Shown here piece after piece: positions 12,058-22,869 of a stretch of DNA of 64,000 nt. The stretch covers positions 54,363,759 to 54,427,758 of the forward strand of contig JAKGHH010000003.1 of NCBI GenBank assembly GCA_022828595.1, written 5' to 3'. The position numbers and the translations under genes are program-made. The notes below the pieces were generated by a model. The model worked only from the letters and a program-made list of their open reading frames with translations, was not told where the DNA came from and did no database searches. How positions within the stretch are numbered: position 1 is the first letter of the stretch; each line of letters opens with the position of its first letter. Source of the stretch: Nelumbo lutea. Lineage: Eukaryota; Streptophyta; Magnoliopsida; Proteales; Nelumbonaceae.

Positions 12058-12420
12058 TGCGTCCTGGTGTATTGACTCTAGGGCTTCAACTCATGTGTGT
12101 AATTCACTGCAGGGGTTCAAGGTAAGCAGAAGGCTGAGTGAAGGAGATGTCACACTCTACTTGGGGACTACTACAACTATTGCAGCCGCGGCCATAGGAA
12201 CCGTGGAGTTACTTTTTAGAGAATGAACTATTGTATTGAGAGGTTGTCTTTATGTACAAAATTTAAGGAGAAATTTGATTTCTGTCTCAACTGTGTGCAG
12301 ATGGTTATTCTGTCTTCTTTAGTAATACGATTACTATTAAAAGAAATAACAGATTCATCACATACGGGGAACTGGAGAACGGTCTCTATGTTCTACATCA
12401 TTTTCTAGAAAATAACATAA
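12058..12420 (+). pseudogene. copia aspartic protease region
   Basis: WCIDSRASTHVCN at about 12064 is the copia protease active site, normally DSGA; here the Gly is Arg, which should destroy activity. The domain is shortened and frameshifted after GTVELLFRE. The protease would cleave the polyprotein in the particle. It lies between the zinc knuckle and the integrase as expected for copia. Confidence 0.75.
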
Positions 12421-12469
12421 CTGAAACTATGTCAGCTGAAATTCCCAAGAAGAGAGCCCGTGATACAGT

Positions 12470-13482
12470 TAATCCCATGTGTCAGTGCATTACCGGCTTG
12501 GTCACATCGGTGTTGACCGAATCACAAGGTTGGTAAATGATGGTCCTTTGGATTTTCTAACTATAGAAGATCTTCCCACCTGTGAGCCTTGCCTACAAGG
12601 CAAGATGACGAAATGGCCATTTAACGGTAAGCTTGAATGATGTACAGGCACACTTGACCTAATACATACTGATGTATGTGGCCCCCTAAGTGTTAGGACA
12701 CGAAATCAACACGTGTATTTCATCACCTTCATAGATGATTTTTTACGATATGGTTACGTGTACCTAATGAGACACAAGTCTAAACCCTTTGAAAAGTTCA
12801 AAGAATTTAGACAAGAGGTCGAGAAACAGTTAGGGAGAGAAATTAAAGCCCTTCGATCAAATCGAAGTGGCGAGTATCTCTCTGACGAATTCAGGGACTA
12901 CTTAAAGGACAATGGGATAGTATCACAATTAGCTCCTCCTACTACACTACAACTTAATGTTGTTTCAGAGAGGAGGAATAGGACCTTATTGGATATGCTC
13001 CAGTCGCTTCTCATTCACTCAAAGTTACCCACATCCTTTTGGGTAACTTTGGACCGGAAAGAAACCAAGTGTCAGACACGAAGATTTGGGGTTGTCCAGC
13101 ACACGTTAAAAGAACAAGTGCAGACAAGTTAGAATCCAAGACCAGTCGCTACCTATTTGTAGGCTACCCAAAAGGTTCTGTAGCTTACATATTCTATGAC
13201 CCAAGTGAGCAGAAAGTGTTCCGCAGTCGAAATGCACAACTCTTGGAAACCGATTACATCCTGGACACCCATTGTCAGGAAGTTGTTCTTGATGAGGAGA
13301 GCTCAGGAGCAACGGGAGATGTTCCACAAGTTCCAGGTAGTGACCAACCTAGAAGATCCACTTGGGTATCCAGGCCACCAGTTTGTTATGGTTATGACCA
13401 GGATAGTTACCTAGTGGAAACCTTGACTAGTGAGAAGGATTCCGTGACTTACGCGGAAGCTATGTTAGACATAGATTCCTAG
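12470..13482 (+). pseudogene. copia integrase
   Basis: A GAG-pre-integrase zinc-binding region (YRLGHIGVDRITRLV...TCEPCLQGKM) leads into the integrase core (FITFIDDFLRYGYVYLM). The motif that should read DRGGEY reads NRSGEYLS, so the second catalytic Asp is Asn. The third motif VSERRNRTLLDM with the catalytic Glu is present. After FWVT there is a deletion and a frameshift into the C-terminal part (SRYLFVGYPKGSVAYIFYDP). Integrase would insert the cDNA into the chromosome. Non-functional here. Confidence 0.88.
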
Positions 13483-15011
13483 AAGTGGGTGGAGGCCATG
13501 AGAGCATAGATGGACTCAATGGAGACCAATCGAGTCTAGACTGTAGTAGATCCACCCTCCGGGGTAAAAGCAATCGATTGCAAATGGATTTACATGAGGA
13601 AGAAGGGCCTCGATGGTAGGGTTGAGACCTTCAAAGCTCGTCTGGTGGCGAAAGGGTACACTCAGAAAGAGGGCATCGATTATGAGGAGACCTTTTCGCC
13701 TGTGGCCATGCTTAAATCCATTAGAATCCTGCTAGCTGTAGCAGCATACCAAGATTATGGGATTTGGAAGATGGATGTCAAAACTGCATTCCTGAATGGA
13801 GATCTTACTGAAGATATCTATATGCAGCAGCTGCAAGGCTTCATTGCTGCAGGTCAGGAAAACATGGTATGTAAACTTAATAGATCCATTTATGGACTTA
13901 AGCAAGCTTCTAGAAGTTGGAACATCCGTTTTGACTCTACTGTCAAATCGTTTGACTTAGAGCAGAATCTGGATGAACCCTATGTCTACAGAAGGTACAG
14001 TGGAGATAAGGTCACCTTCTTGGTTCTGTATGTAGATGACATTCTACTCATTGGGAATGATGTAGGAATGTTAACTACGGTGAAAATATGGATTTCACAG
14101 CAATTCTCCATGAAAGATCTTGGAGAAGCCTCCTATATACTGGGTCTTCGACTCTATAGAGATAGATTGAAGCGGATAATAGGATTATCCCAATCTGCTT
14201 ACATTGACAAAAGAGTCAAAAGATACAGCATGGAGAACTCTAAGAAAGGAAATGTTCCTTTCAGGCACGGAGTCACCTTCTCCAAGAAGATGTCACCCAA
14301 GACTTCTGAGGAGATTGATGGCATGAAAGATGTTCCCTATGCCCCTGTCGTAGAAAGCATCATGTATGCCATGCTGTGTACTCATCCTAACATTGCTCAG
14401 GCAGTGAGTGTAGTAAGCAGATTTCAGGCCAACCCAGGGCAGGAGCACTGGACTACTGTGAAAAACATACTTAAGTACCTTCGAAGGACAAAAGAGTTTT
14501 GCCGAGTACTCGATGGTAGCTCACTACAGATCCAAGGGTATACAGATGCCGATTTTCAGTCGGATCCAAATGATAGAAAGTCTACATCTGGATATGTTTT
14601 CACGATAGGATCGTGTGCTGTTTGCTAGAAAAGTAGCAAACAAGGATCCACTGTAGACTCCACGACCGAAGCCGAGTACATTGCCGCAAGTGAGGCTGCC
14701 AAAGAAGTCATGTGGATGAAGTTCGTTCACGAGTTGGGAGTAGTTCCGTCCAGCACATCACCCATCCCATTGTTGTGTGACAACAATGGATCCATTGCTC
14801 AGACTAAGGAGCCACGAGCCCACTCGAAGTCGAAGCACATTGAGAGGAAGTACCACGTACTGCGAGAGATTGTTGGTAGAAGGGACGTCCTGATTCAGAA
14901 GGTAGTGTCAGCAGAAAATGTAGCAGACCCATTGACGAAGCCACTATCATAGAAAATGTTTGAGAAACACGTGGAAAGCATGGGACTCCGACTTGTACCT
15001 GATTGGACCTA
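13483..15011 (+). pseudogene. copia reverse transcriptase and RNase H
   Basis: This is the best preserved part. 13594-14628 is open for 344 codons: the RT N-terminal VAKGYTQKEGIDYEETFSPV, then FLNGDL, IYGLKQASRSWN and the catalytic YVDD (LVLYVDDILLIGNDVG), then the connection and RNase H start (GYTDADFQSDPNDRKSTSGY). TAG codons at 13480, 13507, 13537, 14626 and 14950 break the polyprotein; most fit a former Gln (CAG) or Trp (TGG). RNase H continues TTEAEYIAASEAAKEVMW and CDNNGSIAQTKEPR to KHIERKYHVLRE. RT and RNase H make the double-stranded cDNA. Confidence 0.93.
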
Positions 15012-15014
15012 AGT

Positions 15015-15026
15015 GCAAGTGGGAGC
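15015..15026 (+). other. Polypurine tract of copia element
   Basis: GCAAGTGGGAGC immediately precedes the 3' LTR start TGTTAAAC and would prime plus-strand synthesis. Confidence 0.7.
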
Positions 15027-17118
15027 TGTTAAACAATTTTGTATGCCCTTAGCTTCAATCAGAATGATGTACTTTATGAGTTTATTATAAATGAATAAAA
15101 GTGTATATTTGATTCATATTCCCTTGGTATGTTTCTGTGTAATACCCTTAAACTGGACACTTAATGAGACTCGTGTTAGTTTAGAACGTTCATAGTCAGT
15201 GGGTCGGTCTGGGGAGACCTATCCTGACAAGGCTGACACTGTGGTGCCACCAACTCAATTGGGGTGGCTTGTCTCAGCTGCTAGGGTGAGACCCTAGGTA
15301 TATACAGTGTATGATTAATTGAATCTATGAACTGGACCAGATTTCCAGTATTGCCCTGGACCTTGGAGATTGATTGGAAAAACTGGAAATTTACACCCGA
15401 CCCCTAGACTCGATTATGATACTGCACTAGGTGTCGGATTGGGCTGTCTTTGATACCCCAATCAGTGAGATCCTTAGCGGAGGTCAAAACCTGTGTATGT
15501 TGGGACAGTCTAAGAATTCATCTGAGTGGGTGATCATAGTGACAAGATGAACCCCTTTGTCGGACAAAGGTAATGATCGGGGATGCACTCTCACTGATGA
15601 AAACCAAGACTACCGGCAACCAATTTCAATTGTTGAGATTTGTTTTGCAAAATATATTTTATATGAGATATAAAAGTATATATATTATGGTTTCTAAAAT
15701 GTTTGGAAGAAGGTTTTAATTCCTGGGATCCATATAATCTAAGAGTGCAACATTGTTCCTTACAACCGAGGGAGAGGTCCTCTCTTGTCGGGCAGTGTAT
15801 GATCATTATGGGCTGAGAGGTTAAGTGTAAGACCATTAAAGATAATACCTGATGGGCTAATCTTGCATCTGCCCACAGTCCCTGGGTGTTACAAGGTGTC
15901 TTGGCCCAAGGACCACTTAGGGTAAGTGTTGGGCCCATAGAACCCATAAGATGGGTTTCAGGGGGTGCACTGTCCATAACAATGTATTTGGCCAGGCCTT
16001 GTAACAAATGATAGGCTGAACCCATGTGGCTAATGTGTATATCAATGTTTGGGTCCCACGCCATACAAGGAAGCCCAACTAGGCAGCAGTTTGGAAGACT
16101 GAGTACATAACCTTAATTGGGCCTTAAGCCCATTTTGAACTGGGCTGATTTGATTAGTCAATTAAAAGGGGCAAATTCTGAGGTGGATCAGCTCATAGGA
16201 TTGGACCTAGACTCTATCCACTTAGAGAATCCAAGATCTAAATAAGATTCAGATCTGGAAGCTTCCTAATTAGATTAGGAGATGACAGATCTGATCTGCA
16301 GATAAGATAAGGGTTATTCCTTATCACTTAAAGGGACTTCTAATCCAAATATAATTTGGATCAGCAGCTCCTAATAGGATTAGAAGTTGATCTCTTTAAA
16401 TCTATAAAAGGAGGAGGGGGCAGCAGCCTTTAGAGAAGCAACCCAAAAACTCTTGTCTTCAGATATGAAATCACAAGAAGAGAGAATTCTGCACCCTGCG
16501 AAATCTCTCTTGCTGCCTCCTTGTCGCTGCCATTATCTCCAGTTCTTGGAAGAAATCAAGATCTGATCTTGATATCAATCTTTTGCGAAAAGATTGATTG
16601 GAGTTGTACTCACAAGACATCCAGTTGATTCTTGCGAAGGGTCAAGTTCTTTTGAAGAACATTGCTGATTCTGCTCTATCCTACACTGCGCCATCTTTAG
16701 TGGGAGTAGTCTTTGGATCCTTCCTTGGGCATAAACACCTCCATTGGGAGATATTATTTCTCTGTATCAGGTACATCCTCCCTCCTACTCCTTTTGGTTC
16801 AGATCTGGTTCGGTTAATGGTTCAAGATTGATTCTTGAAAAATATGTTGTTCTAAAATAGGGAATTCAATTCCCTGGATCCTTCCTTGGGTGTGAATACC
16901 TCCATTGTGAGATATTATTTCTCTGTATCAGGTACATCCCCCCCTACTCCTTTTGGTTCAGATCTGGTTCGGTTAATGGTTCAATATAGATGCTTGAAAA
17001 ATATGTTTTTCTAAAATAGGGAATTCGATTCCCTGCAAAGATGGGAGAAATTTTTGAAATTCGCCCAGTCCATTCCGCAAGATTTGGGCGTCCATGTGAT
17101 GGATATCCTATCCCTTCA
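15027..17118 (+). mobile_element. 3' LTR of the copia element
   Basis: 2092 bp against 1738 bp for the 5' LTR. Two blocks account for the difference: about 208 bp at 15323-15530 absent from the 5' LTR, and a tandem duplication of about 160 bp (a GGATCCTTCCTTGGG block at about 16715 repeated near 16878). The remainder matches closely. Confidence 0.93.
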
Positions 17119-17513
17119 TAGAAAACCCATAAGGGGACGTAACCTACATGTGCCACATGAGAATCCTTAAAAGAAAGGAAACTTTGTCTTTGAAGGATCT
17201 CATTGGACATATTGCAAAACCCCAATGGTACTCCCTAAATAGCCAACATAAAGACAAAGATCCCCTTTCCTAATAGAAATGTCTTATTTTAGATCATTCT
17301 CCTTATAATTTTGGGGTCCTCTCTATAAAAAGGGGATAACTCTTCCCCATGTCAGACAATATCATATGACCTTTACCTAGGGCTTCTAAGAAAGTGACTC
17401 TCCCTTCTCTCCTCTCTCCCATTCTCTTCCCCATGGTCTCTCTCTTTCTTGTCACCCTTTCCAGGTCTTCGGAGACTTGACTAACCTCCATAGCCTTATC
17501 TCCGCACTAACAA
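17119..17513 (+). mobile_element. Left LTR of outer element, 3' part
   Basis: Continues the 7425-7715 sequence after the copia target duplication; 17124-17260 matches 22489-22620. It includes a TATA box (17323-17331) and a pyrimidine-rich leader. The end near CCGCACTAACA (about 17512) is placed by the CA end and similarity to typical gypsy LTR ends; the following PBS is not recognisable. Confidence 0.7.
17323..17331 (+). promoter_or_regulatory. TATA box in outer LTR
   Basis: CTATAAAAAGGGG context, typical of LTR core promoters. It points rightward, toward the acetyltransferase fragment, which is in sense orientation. Confidence 0.6.
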
Positions 17514-17915
17514 TAGAATCTCTAGTTCCATCTCCGATCTCCGACAAAAAGGAAAGGCATCAAAATCATCGTTTAGGCTTTAGCGGCTCAAGTTCAAATG
17601 GATTCTTGATCCTTGGATTTTTTTTTTCTCCTAGATCTTGAGAGGACGAAAGAATCCAGCCGGCTCTACATTAGCGCGAGGAGACCACCGTTCTTTCCCT
17701 ATGAATTTTGACCCAGCCACTGATGTTTTACAAAGATCTGTGTGTGTGTGATAAATTGCATGATTATCACCCCACTTAGGGAATAAAGACTCGTAAATAG
17801 AGGTCTGATCTCTGCACCAATATTTTCCACTGCCATCAAGAGAGTGAAACCAATCCTTGTGATTGAAGCGCTCCATTCGCCAGCTTCACTCCTTTCACAC
17901 TTTGCTTCTCTCAAC

Positions 17916-18153
17916 ATGGGTTCAATAGAAGCTCCTACGACAACGAAGAACGTTTCAGCCCCAAAAGGTAGTGGAAACCAACAACATCCCAAAGATGGAT
18001 CACAAGATAGAGTTCTTGCCGAAAACCCTCCTAAGAATGCTGCATTGGGGAAGAGAAAGGTGGGAGTGCTCCCTCTTGAGGTTAGGGTGCAAATCATGTG
18101 CTGTTGAAGAGACATAAAATTCCACCCCGTCAAGGTCATTGAACGATGCAAGA
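17916..18153 (+). pseudogene. MYST-family histone acetyltransferase (HAM-like) 5' gene fragment
   Basis: ATG at 17916 opens MGSIEAPTTTKN and a polar leader, then KRKVGVLPLEV, an RDIKFHPVKVIER block and a final C-K pair. The GVLPLEV...MC.WRD..HPVKVIER pattern is the start of the chromo-barrel (Tudor-knot) domain of plant MYST acetyltransferases HAM1/HAM2, which acetylate histone H4. A TGA replaces the conserved Trp before RD, and the motif GTRV is altered to RVQI. Homology stops near 18153, about where an intron may begin; the catalytic MYST domain is absent. About 70 bp of 5' UTR-like pyrimidine-rich sequence precedes the ATG. It lies in sense orientation inside the outer LTR element. Confidence 0.8.
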
Positions 18154-18159
18154 TGCCCT

Positions 18160-20320
18160 GCGATGTCCCCTGGTTTGCACTTTGATCACCGTGAGGAATG
18201 CTGCATGGTGTCCCATTGATGGTTTTATTGGAGTAACAACTTTTAAGCAAGCGATGGTTCTTAAACTGGTGTATGCAATACTAGAAAACTGAACATAGAG
18301 GGGAGTTACAAAAGGAAAAGGAAGCAACGCAGCAGCCAGGAGTCTTGAACACAAACCCGATCGATAAACATCACTTTTTTCTTTTGGGTTTCATATTATT
18401 CGGTTTTGGTTTTTTTTTTTTTTTTTTTCTTTCTTTTGTCAATATCACAACAAGTTCTCAATCAATGATGTTAATTGTTTTTTGGTGTAGGACCTCAACA
18501 TGTGCTATAACACTTGTCATCTCCTCGGATCTATAGACTTTGCAATTGGATTCCTTTGTTTTTTTTTTTTCGCTTAATCTCATCAGTAGGACCGCAACGT
18601 GTGCTTTAGCTTCTGTCATTTGCTCAATCTATAGATTTCATGATTGGACTCGTTAGCTAGGTATTTTGTAATTAGTTCTTGTCCCATTGATAATTGAAAC
18701 CAATTGTTGATTTTTTTAATAGATAATTGATGCTTAATTATTATTAGCTAATCTAAATACAAAGGCAATTTGTAGCCAACCTAATCACATATAGGCTGGT
18801 AACGGAAATTTTGGTTTTCATTACCTTTACCTAAATCCTATATAGTTTCGCACTTAGAACCCAACCAACTAGCATGGCAGTGATGTTAAACTCGTATCGA
18901 TTTAAACTGTGGGTTGAATACGGCTACCTAAAATCACCCTTCTTAATAATGATTGAATTTGAATATGAACTCTGTTGCTTATTGTATATCTTATTTGATA
19001 ATTAGAATACTTAGTGTTGTGTTTTCTTTAGGCAGGATAGTCATAGAGATTAATGATTGATGTTTACTAAGTTTTATTTTGTCAACAACGATGAGCTGAT
19101 CTAAACAAGCTAATTCAAACAAATTTCTTGTCCTTCACCTTGTCTTGCCCTTTATTAATTTACCCTGCTTTACTGAGTTACTTGGCCATGCGTCTTCATG
19201 AGTAGTTCAAGATAGATACATGTTTGGAGGTTGTCTTACAACATTGCCTTGATTCAGATAATATTCATTCCTACTGAACTCAAACCCTTATTTTTCTATT
19301 TGAGTATTTAAACCACATCTTCCACATTTGTTTGTGGCCAAAAGGTATATCCTATAACTGATTAAACCAATTTTCATTCTTGTTGTCGGCTTTAATCGGC
19401 ACAACCCTCGGTCTTGGAAAAATTGCAACCTAAAGGTGTAGTCAAGACAATCTGGAATTACCCATGACCTCTCTAGTAATTCCATTAGGTAATAGAAAAT
19501 AAACCTTCTATGTTCTAAGCAATCGTGTATTTGTCATGAGGATGGAGCTTGCTACCTTGCATTAAACAATGTATACAAAAAGTGCACGTCTACAAACCTG
19601 TGCCTTAACCATTATAAACCATGCTGAAATGTTACAATCCCATTCTCACCCTTCACAATCAGATGTCCAAGTAGCACATACTATTAAAGACCCATACTCA
19701 ACCTTTATATAACACGCACAACTATCATAAACTGATACTCAAACTTTCGTAGGCCTATATATACTCAAGCATTACAAATACTCGAAATTTGAGTTAGCAT
19801 GCTACTGATATCAAAATGAAAGAATGATTCTTCTACTAAGCAATACTATCAGATTACCTGAAAATGACAAATGCCTATGTGAGACAGTTATTTTAACAAC
19901 TATTTAAAAAACAAATCGTTTTTGGCTTTTTTTAGCAACTATTTTCAAAATTATTCCCGAAACACACTATTTTAGTATAATACTTCCAACCGAATAGTTA
20001 TTTTCAAAAACATATTTCCAATACTGTCTCTTAAAATACATTATTATCTGGTTTTGAAATTACGTTTCTTCTTTGTTTGTCAAAATCATGCTCTCAAACA
20101 TAGTTTTTTTTACTCCGCAGTGAAGATATGACTTTGAATCAGTTTATGAATTTCAAATAAGTGTTTATCCATTCATTGCATTCTTTGCAATTCCCTAACG
20201 TGTTTCTTGCAGCACCATATAGAAGCCTTGAGCAACAAGCGCTAATCACCAATGCAGCTTACTCATTACAGGCCTGGTCTACCAAACACGGGCACCACCT
20301 CCGGGTTGACATCCCAGTTG
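18160..20320. other. Non-coding interior of the outer LTR element
   Basis: About 2 kb of AT-rich, intron-like sequence without a recognisable protein. A ~75-bp unit (GTAGGACC.CAAC.TGTGCT...TAGA.TT) occurs twice, near 18487 and 18587, each preceded by a T-run. It may be captured first-intron sequence of the acetyltransferase gene; this is inference. Confidence 0.4.
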
Positions 20321-20324
20321 TAAT

Positions 20325-21290
20325 TAGCCTTGGCAACCCCAAGAAGGCCCTGACAACCCCAGGTGTGATGGCATATTCCCTAGAAACCCTAGGTGCGATG
20401 ACATATTAGCTGGCAACCCCAAGTGCGATTACATATTCCCTAGCAACCCTAGAAAGGCCTTGGCAACCCCAACTGCGATGACATATTCCCTGGCAACCCT
20501 AGGCACAATGACATATTCCCTGGCAACCCCAAGAAGATCTTGGCAATCCTAAGTGTGATTACACATTCCCTGGAAACCCTAGGAAGGCCTTGGCGGCCCC
20601 AAGAATGATGACATATTCCCTGACAACCCCAGGAAGGCCCTGAAAACCCCAAGAAGGCCTTGGCAACCCCAAGTGCGATTACATATTCCTTGGAAACCCT
20701 AGGAAGGCCTTTGCAAGCCCAAGTACGATGATATATTCCCTTAAAACCACAGGAAGGTCATGGAACCCCAAGTGTGATGACATATTCCCTAGCACCTTGG
20801 CAATCCCAAGTGCGATGATATATTCCCTGGAAACCCTAGGCACGATGACGTATTCCCTGGCAACCCCAGGCATGATGATGTATTCCCTGGAAACCCCAAG
20901 AAAGCCTTGGCAACCCCAAGTGCAATGACATATTCCCTGGCAACCCCAAGAAGACCTTGACAACTTTAGGCATGACGACACATTCCCTGGAAAACCTAGG
21001 AAGGCCCTGGAAAAAGAAGGTGCGATGACAAAACCCCAATACTAAGCTTTTTAAGAAGCAATGAATTACATTGGCAACCCCAGAAGGCCCAGACAACACT
21101 GGATGCGATGAGAAATCCCAACACCTATTTATCTAAAGTGTGACGACTTACCTTAGCAAACCAAGGAAAGCCCTAGCAACACTAGGTGCATGACAAATCT
21201 GAAAAGTTAGCTTTCTAAAGCATGGTGACTTACTCCAACAAACCCAGAAAGACCCTGGAACTACCAAGTGCAATGATAGACAATGGCGAC
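20325..21290. repeat. Minisatellite of CAACCCCAAGTGCGATGACATATTCCCTGG-like units
   Basis: More than 20 drifting copies of TGGCAACCCCAAG, alternating with TGCGATGACATATTCCC and AGAAGGCC blocks. Units of about 30-50 bp degrade towards the right end. Both strands stay open for 60-100 codons because of the repeat period, so the apparent ORFs (for example SWGCQGICHH on the minus strand) are artefacts. Tandem repeats between the coding region and 3' LTR are known in Tat/Ogre gypsy elements, which fits the position here. Confidence 0.85.
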
Positions 21291-22171
21291 AAAAATCCGT
21301 AGCAATAGCAAGCACGACAATGAATCTTAGTAATTAGAATACTCAAATATGATATCCTGACAAGACCAGGAAAGCTTTGGCAATCCCAAATGCACCAATA
21401 GACCTTGGTAAAAGAAAGCTTCCATCGATTCCAAACAGAATATCACAAGAACTTAGTACTCCAAGTTGCGATGGCATAACCAAGTCAAGCTACTACAATC
21501 CAAAAGGACTTCGTATGCGATAATATACCCCATATCACTGCACGTGGTTCAAATAAATGATCCACGACAGTATCACAAGAATATCAGTATGTTACAACAA
21601 AGCAATCACAACAAATGCTCAAACCACATCAACTTTAGCATGTTCCAAAATCCTGCACACTAAATGGGGGGCTACAGACCTAGCTTGATTTTTTCCTCTC
21701 TCGAACATTTCTTAATAGGGGGGTTGACAATTCGATCTAATTTCTTTCATGCCTCTTGACAGAAGTCATTCTATCAAGAAGCAAGGGGGTTGAGAATTCA
21801 ATTTGACATACTCTCGATCCATACTTGTTTCTTGATACAATGACTTCTATCAAGAAATAGGGGGGGGGGGGGCTAAAGTAGAGGGAGTATTGATCTATAC
21901 CTTACAAAATGTTCCTATGATTTTACCATCACTTACATATTCAAACACTTTGTACATGACTCAAATGACCCAGAAAGCAAGCACAAGTGGATATAACAAA
22001 TAACATCCTATCAAAAGACAAGGGGGCTGGATACATCAGCACAACCAACCCAAGGGAATGAGAGAATAAATCAAATCAACCACTTCCGGTCATCACCTAA
22101 ATAACACCATGATATAGTAAAACAAGAATGCTTATCGGTAAGCTCCCACTTACCAACAAGCAAGGAGCTAA
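21291..22171. other. 3' untranslated interior of outer LTR element
   Basis: No coding frame. Several G-runs (21665, 21716, 21786, 21865) and two similar copies of a TTCTATCAAGAA.. motif followed by G-runs are present. The sequence before the right LTR (AAGCAAGGAGCTAA) is purine-rich and may be the polypurine tract. Confidence 0.4.
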
Positions 22172-22625
22172 TGTAGGTATATATTGATCGCCATGATTGC
22201 TGGGGCACAGGAGGTGCTAAATCGATACCACAAGAACACCCACGATGAGTCCATAACTCGATCACATCTGCGATGATCTTAGAACCCACAAAGACTTGCA
22301 ATGAGCATAACAAACTATTGTAGACTTACGATGAGCTTAAAAAACTATTGCAGACTTGTGATGAGCTTAATAACCATCGCAGACTTGTAATGAGCATAAA
22401 CACCACTTGGGACCCATGGTGAACAATGGGCGTCGCCTGACACTTGCGATAACATCACCAATCTTGTCCTTTACCATGTGGCCACTGGGAAACCCGTAAG
22501 GGGACGTAGCGTACATGTGCCAAGTGAGAATCATTAAGGGAAAGGAAACTTTATCTTTGAAGGATCTCACTGGACACGTGATGAAACCCCAATGGTGCTC
22601 CCTTAATAGCCAACATAAAGATAAA
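22172..22625 (+). mobile_element. Right LTR of outer element (3'-truncated)
   Basis: Begins TGTAGGTATATATTGATCG and matches the left LTR through GCCAACATAAAGA, then diverges at the border with a phosphate transporter fragment. It preserves the uninterrupted copia target site at about 22485-22498. Confidence 0.85.
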
Positions 22626-22632
22626 TGTCTTT

Positions 22633-22850
22633 ATGAAGGCCATGGCAACCAAGAAACTCCTTGGAGAAGAGGCTAAACGAGTTGCTGCTGTCCTCGGTAA
22701 TGTGCTCGACCTTCTCCTGTTCGGCTACAATCTCAACCTGCAACACCTTGGACATGTCTGACGCAGCCTGCTTCGCATTCTTGACAACAAGGGCTGTGTA
22801 CCGAGCTGTCTCCGGCATTTTCATACGCCAATAGTAAGTCAGAGCATGAC
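22633..22850 (-). pseudogene. PHT1-type phosphate transporter fragment
   Basis: On the minus strand about 70 codons read [36 protein letters not shown] and [17 protein letters not shown]. This is the large cytoplasmic loop and next-helix start of plant PHT1 H+/phosphate symporters (MFS family, plasma membrane). Both flanking membrane halves are missing. The following KDI codons could be LTR sequence or a remnant of the transporter KDIF motif brought in by a deletion. It abuts the truncated end of the outer LTR. No stop occurs within the homologous part, suggesting fairly recent capture or loss. Confidence 0.85.
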
Positions 22851-22869
22851 GAGTGAATACCTCACATGC

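Larger units (their letters stand above)
7716..17118 (+). mobile_element. Full-length Ty1/copia retrotransposon with long LTRs
   Basis: It is bounded by LTRs beginning TGTTARACAATTTTG and ending CCTATCCCTTCA, with target duplication TAGGA (7711-7715) and TAGAA (17119-17123), one mismatch. The uninterrupted site exists in the related LTR at 22.48 kb (CCACTGGGAAACCC), which confirms the insertion point. Order inside: PBS, ~1.8-kb leader, gag, protease, integrase, RT, RNase H, polypurine tract, which is the copia order. Stops and frameshifts throughout make it non-autonomous now. Confidence 0.95.
7425..22625 (+). mobile_element. Gene-fragment-bearing LTR element without gag-pol, split by a copia insertion
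   Basis: Two direct repeats starting TGTAGGTATATRTTGATCGCC lie at 7425 and 22172. The left one is interrupted at 7716-17118 by a copia element and resumes at 17119; the right one loses homology near 22625. Between them (about 17513-22171) I see no gag, protease, RT or integrase. The interior instead holds a MYST acetyltransferase gene fragment, intron-like sequence and a minisatellite. I infer a non-autonomous or internally replaced LTR retrotransposon. The primer binding site is not clear, and because the right LTR is truncated no target duplication can be tested. An alternative is two LTRs left beside unrelated DNA. Confidence 0.6.

Noticed and set aside
17699..18250. 183-codon minus-strand open frame
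   Set aside because: It is antisense to the MYST acetyltransferase fragment and shows no family motif; the plus strand explains the conservation.
20449..21099. Cys/Gly-rich repeat proteins on the minus strand
   Set aside because: Translation of the minisatellite; the frames overlap one another and end where the repeat ends.
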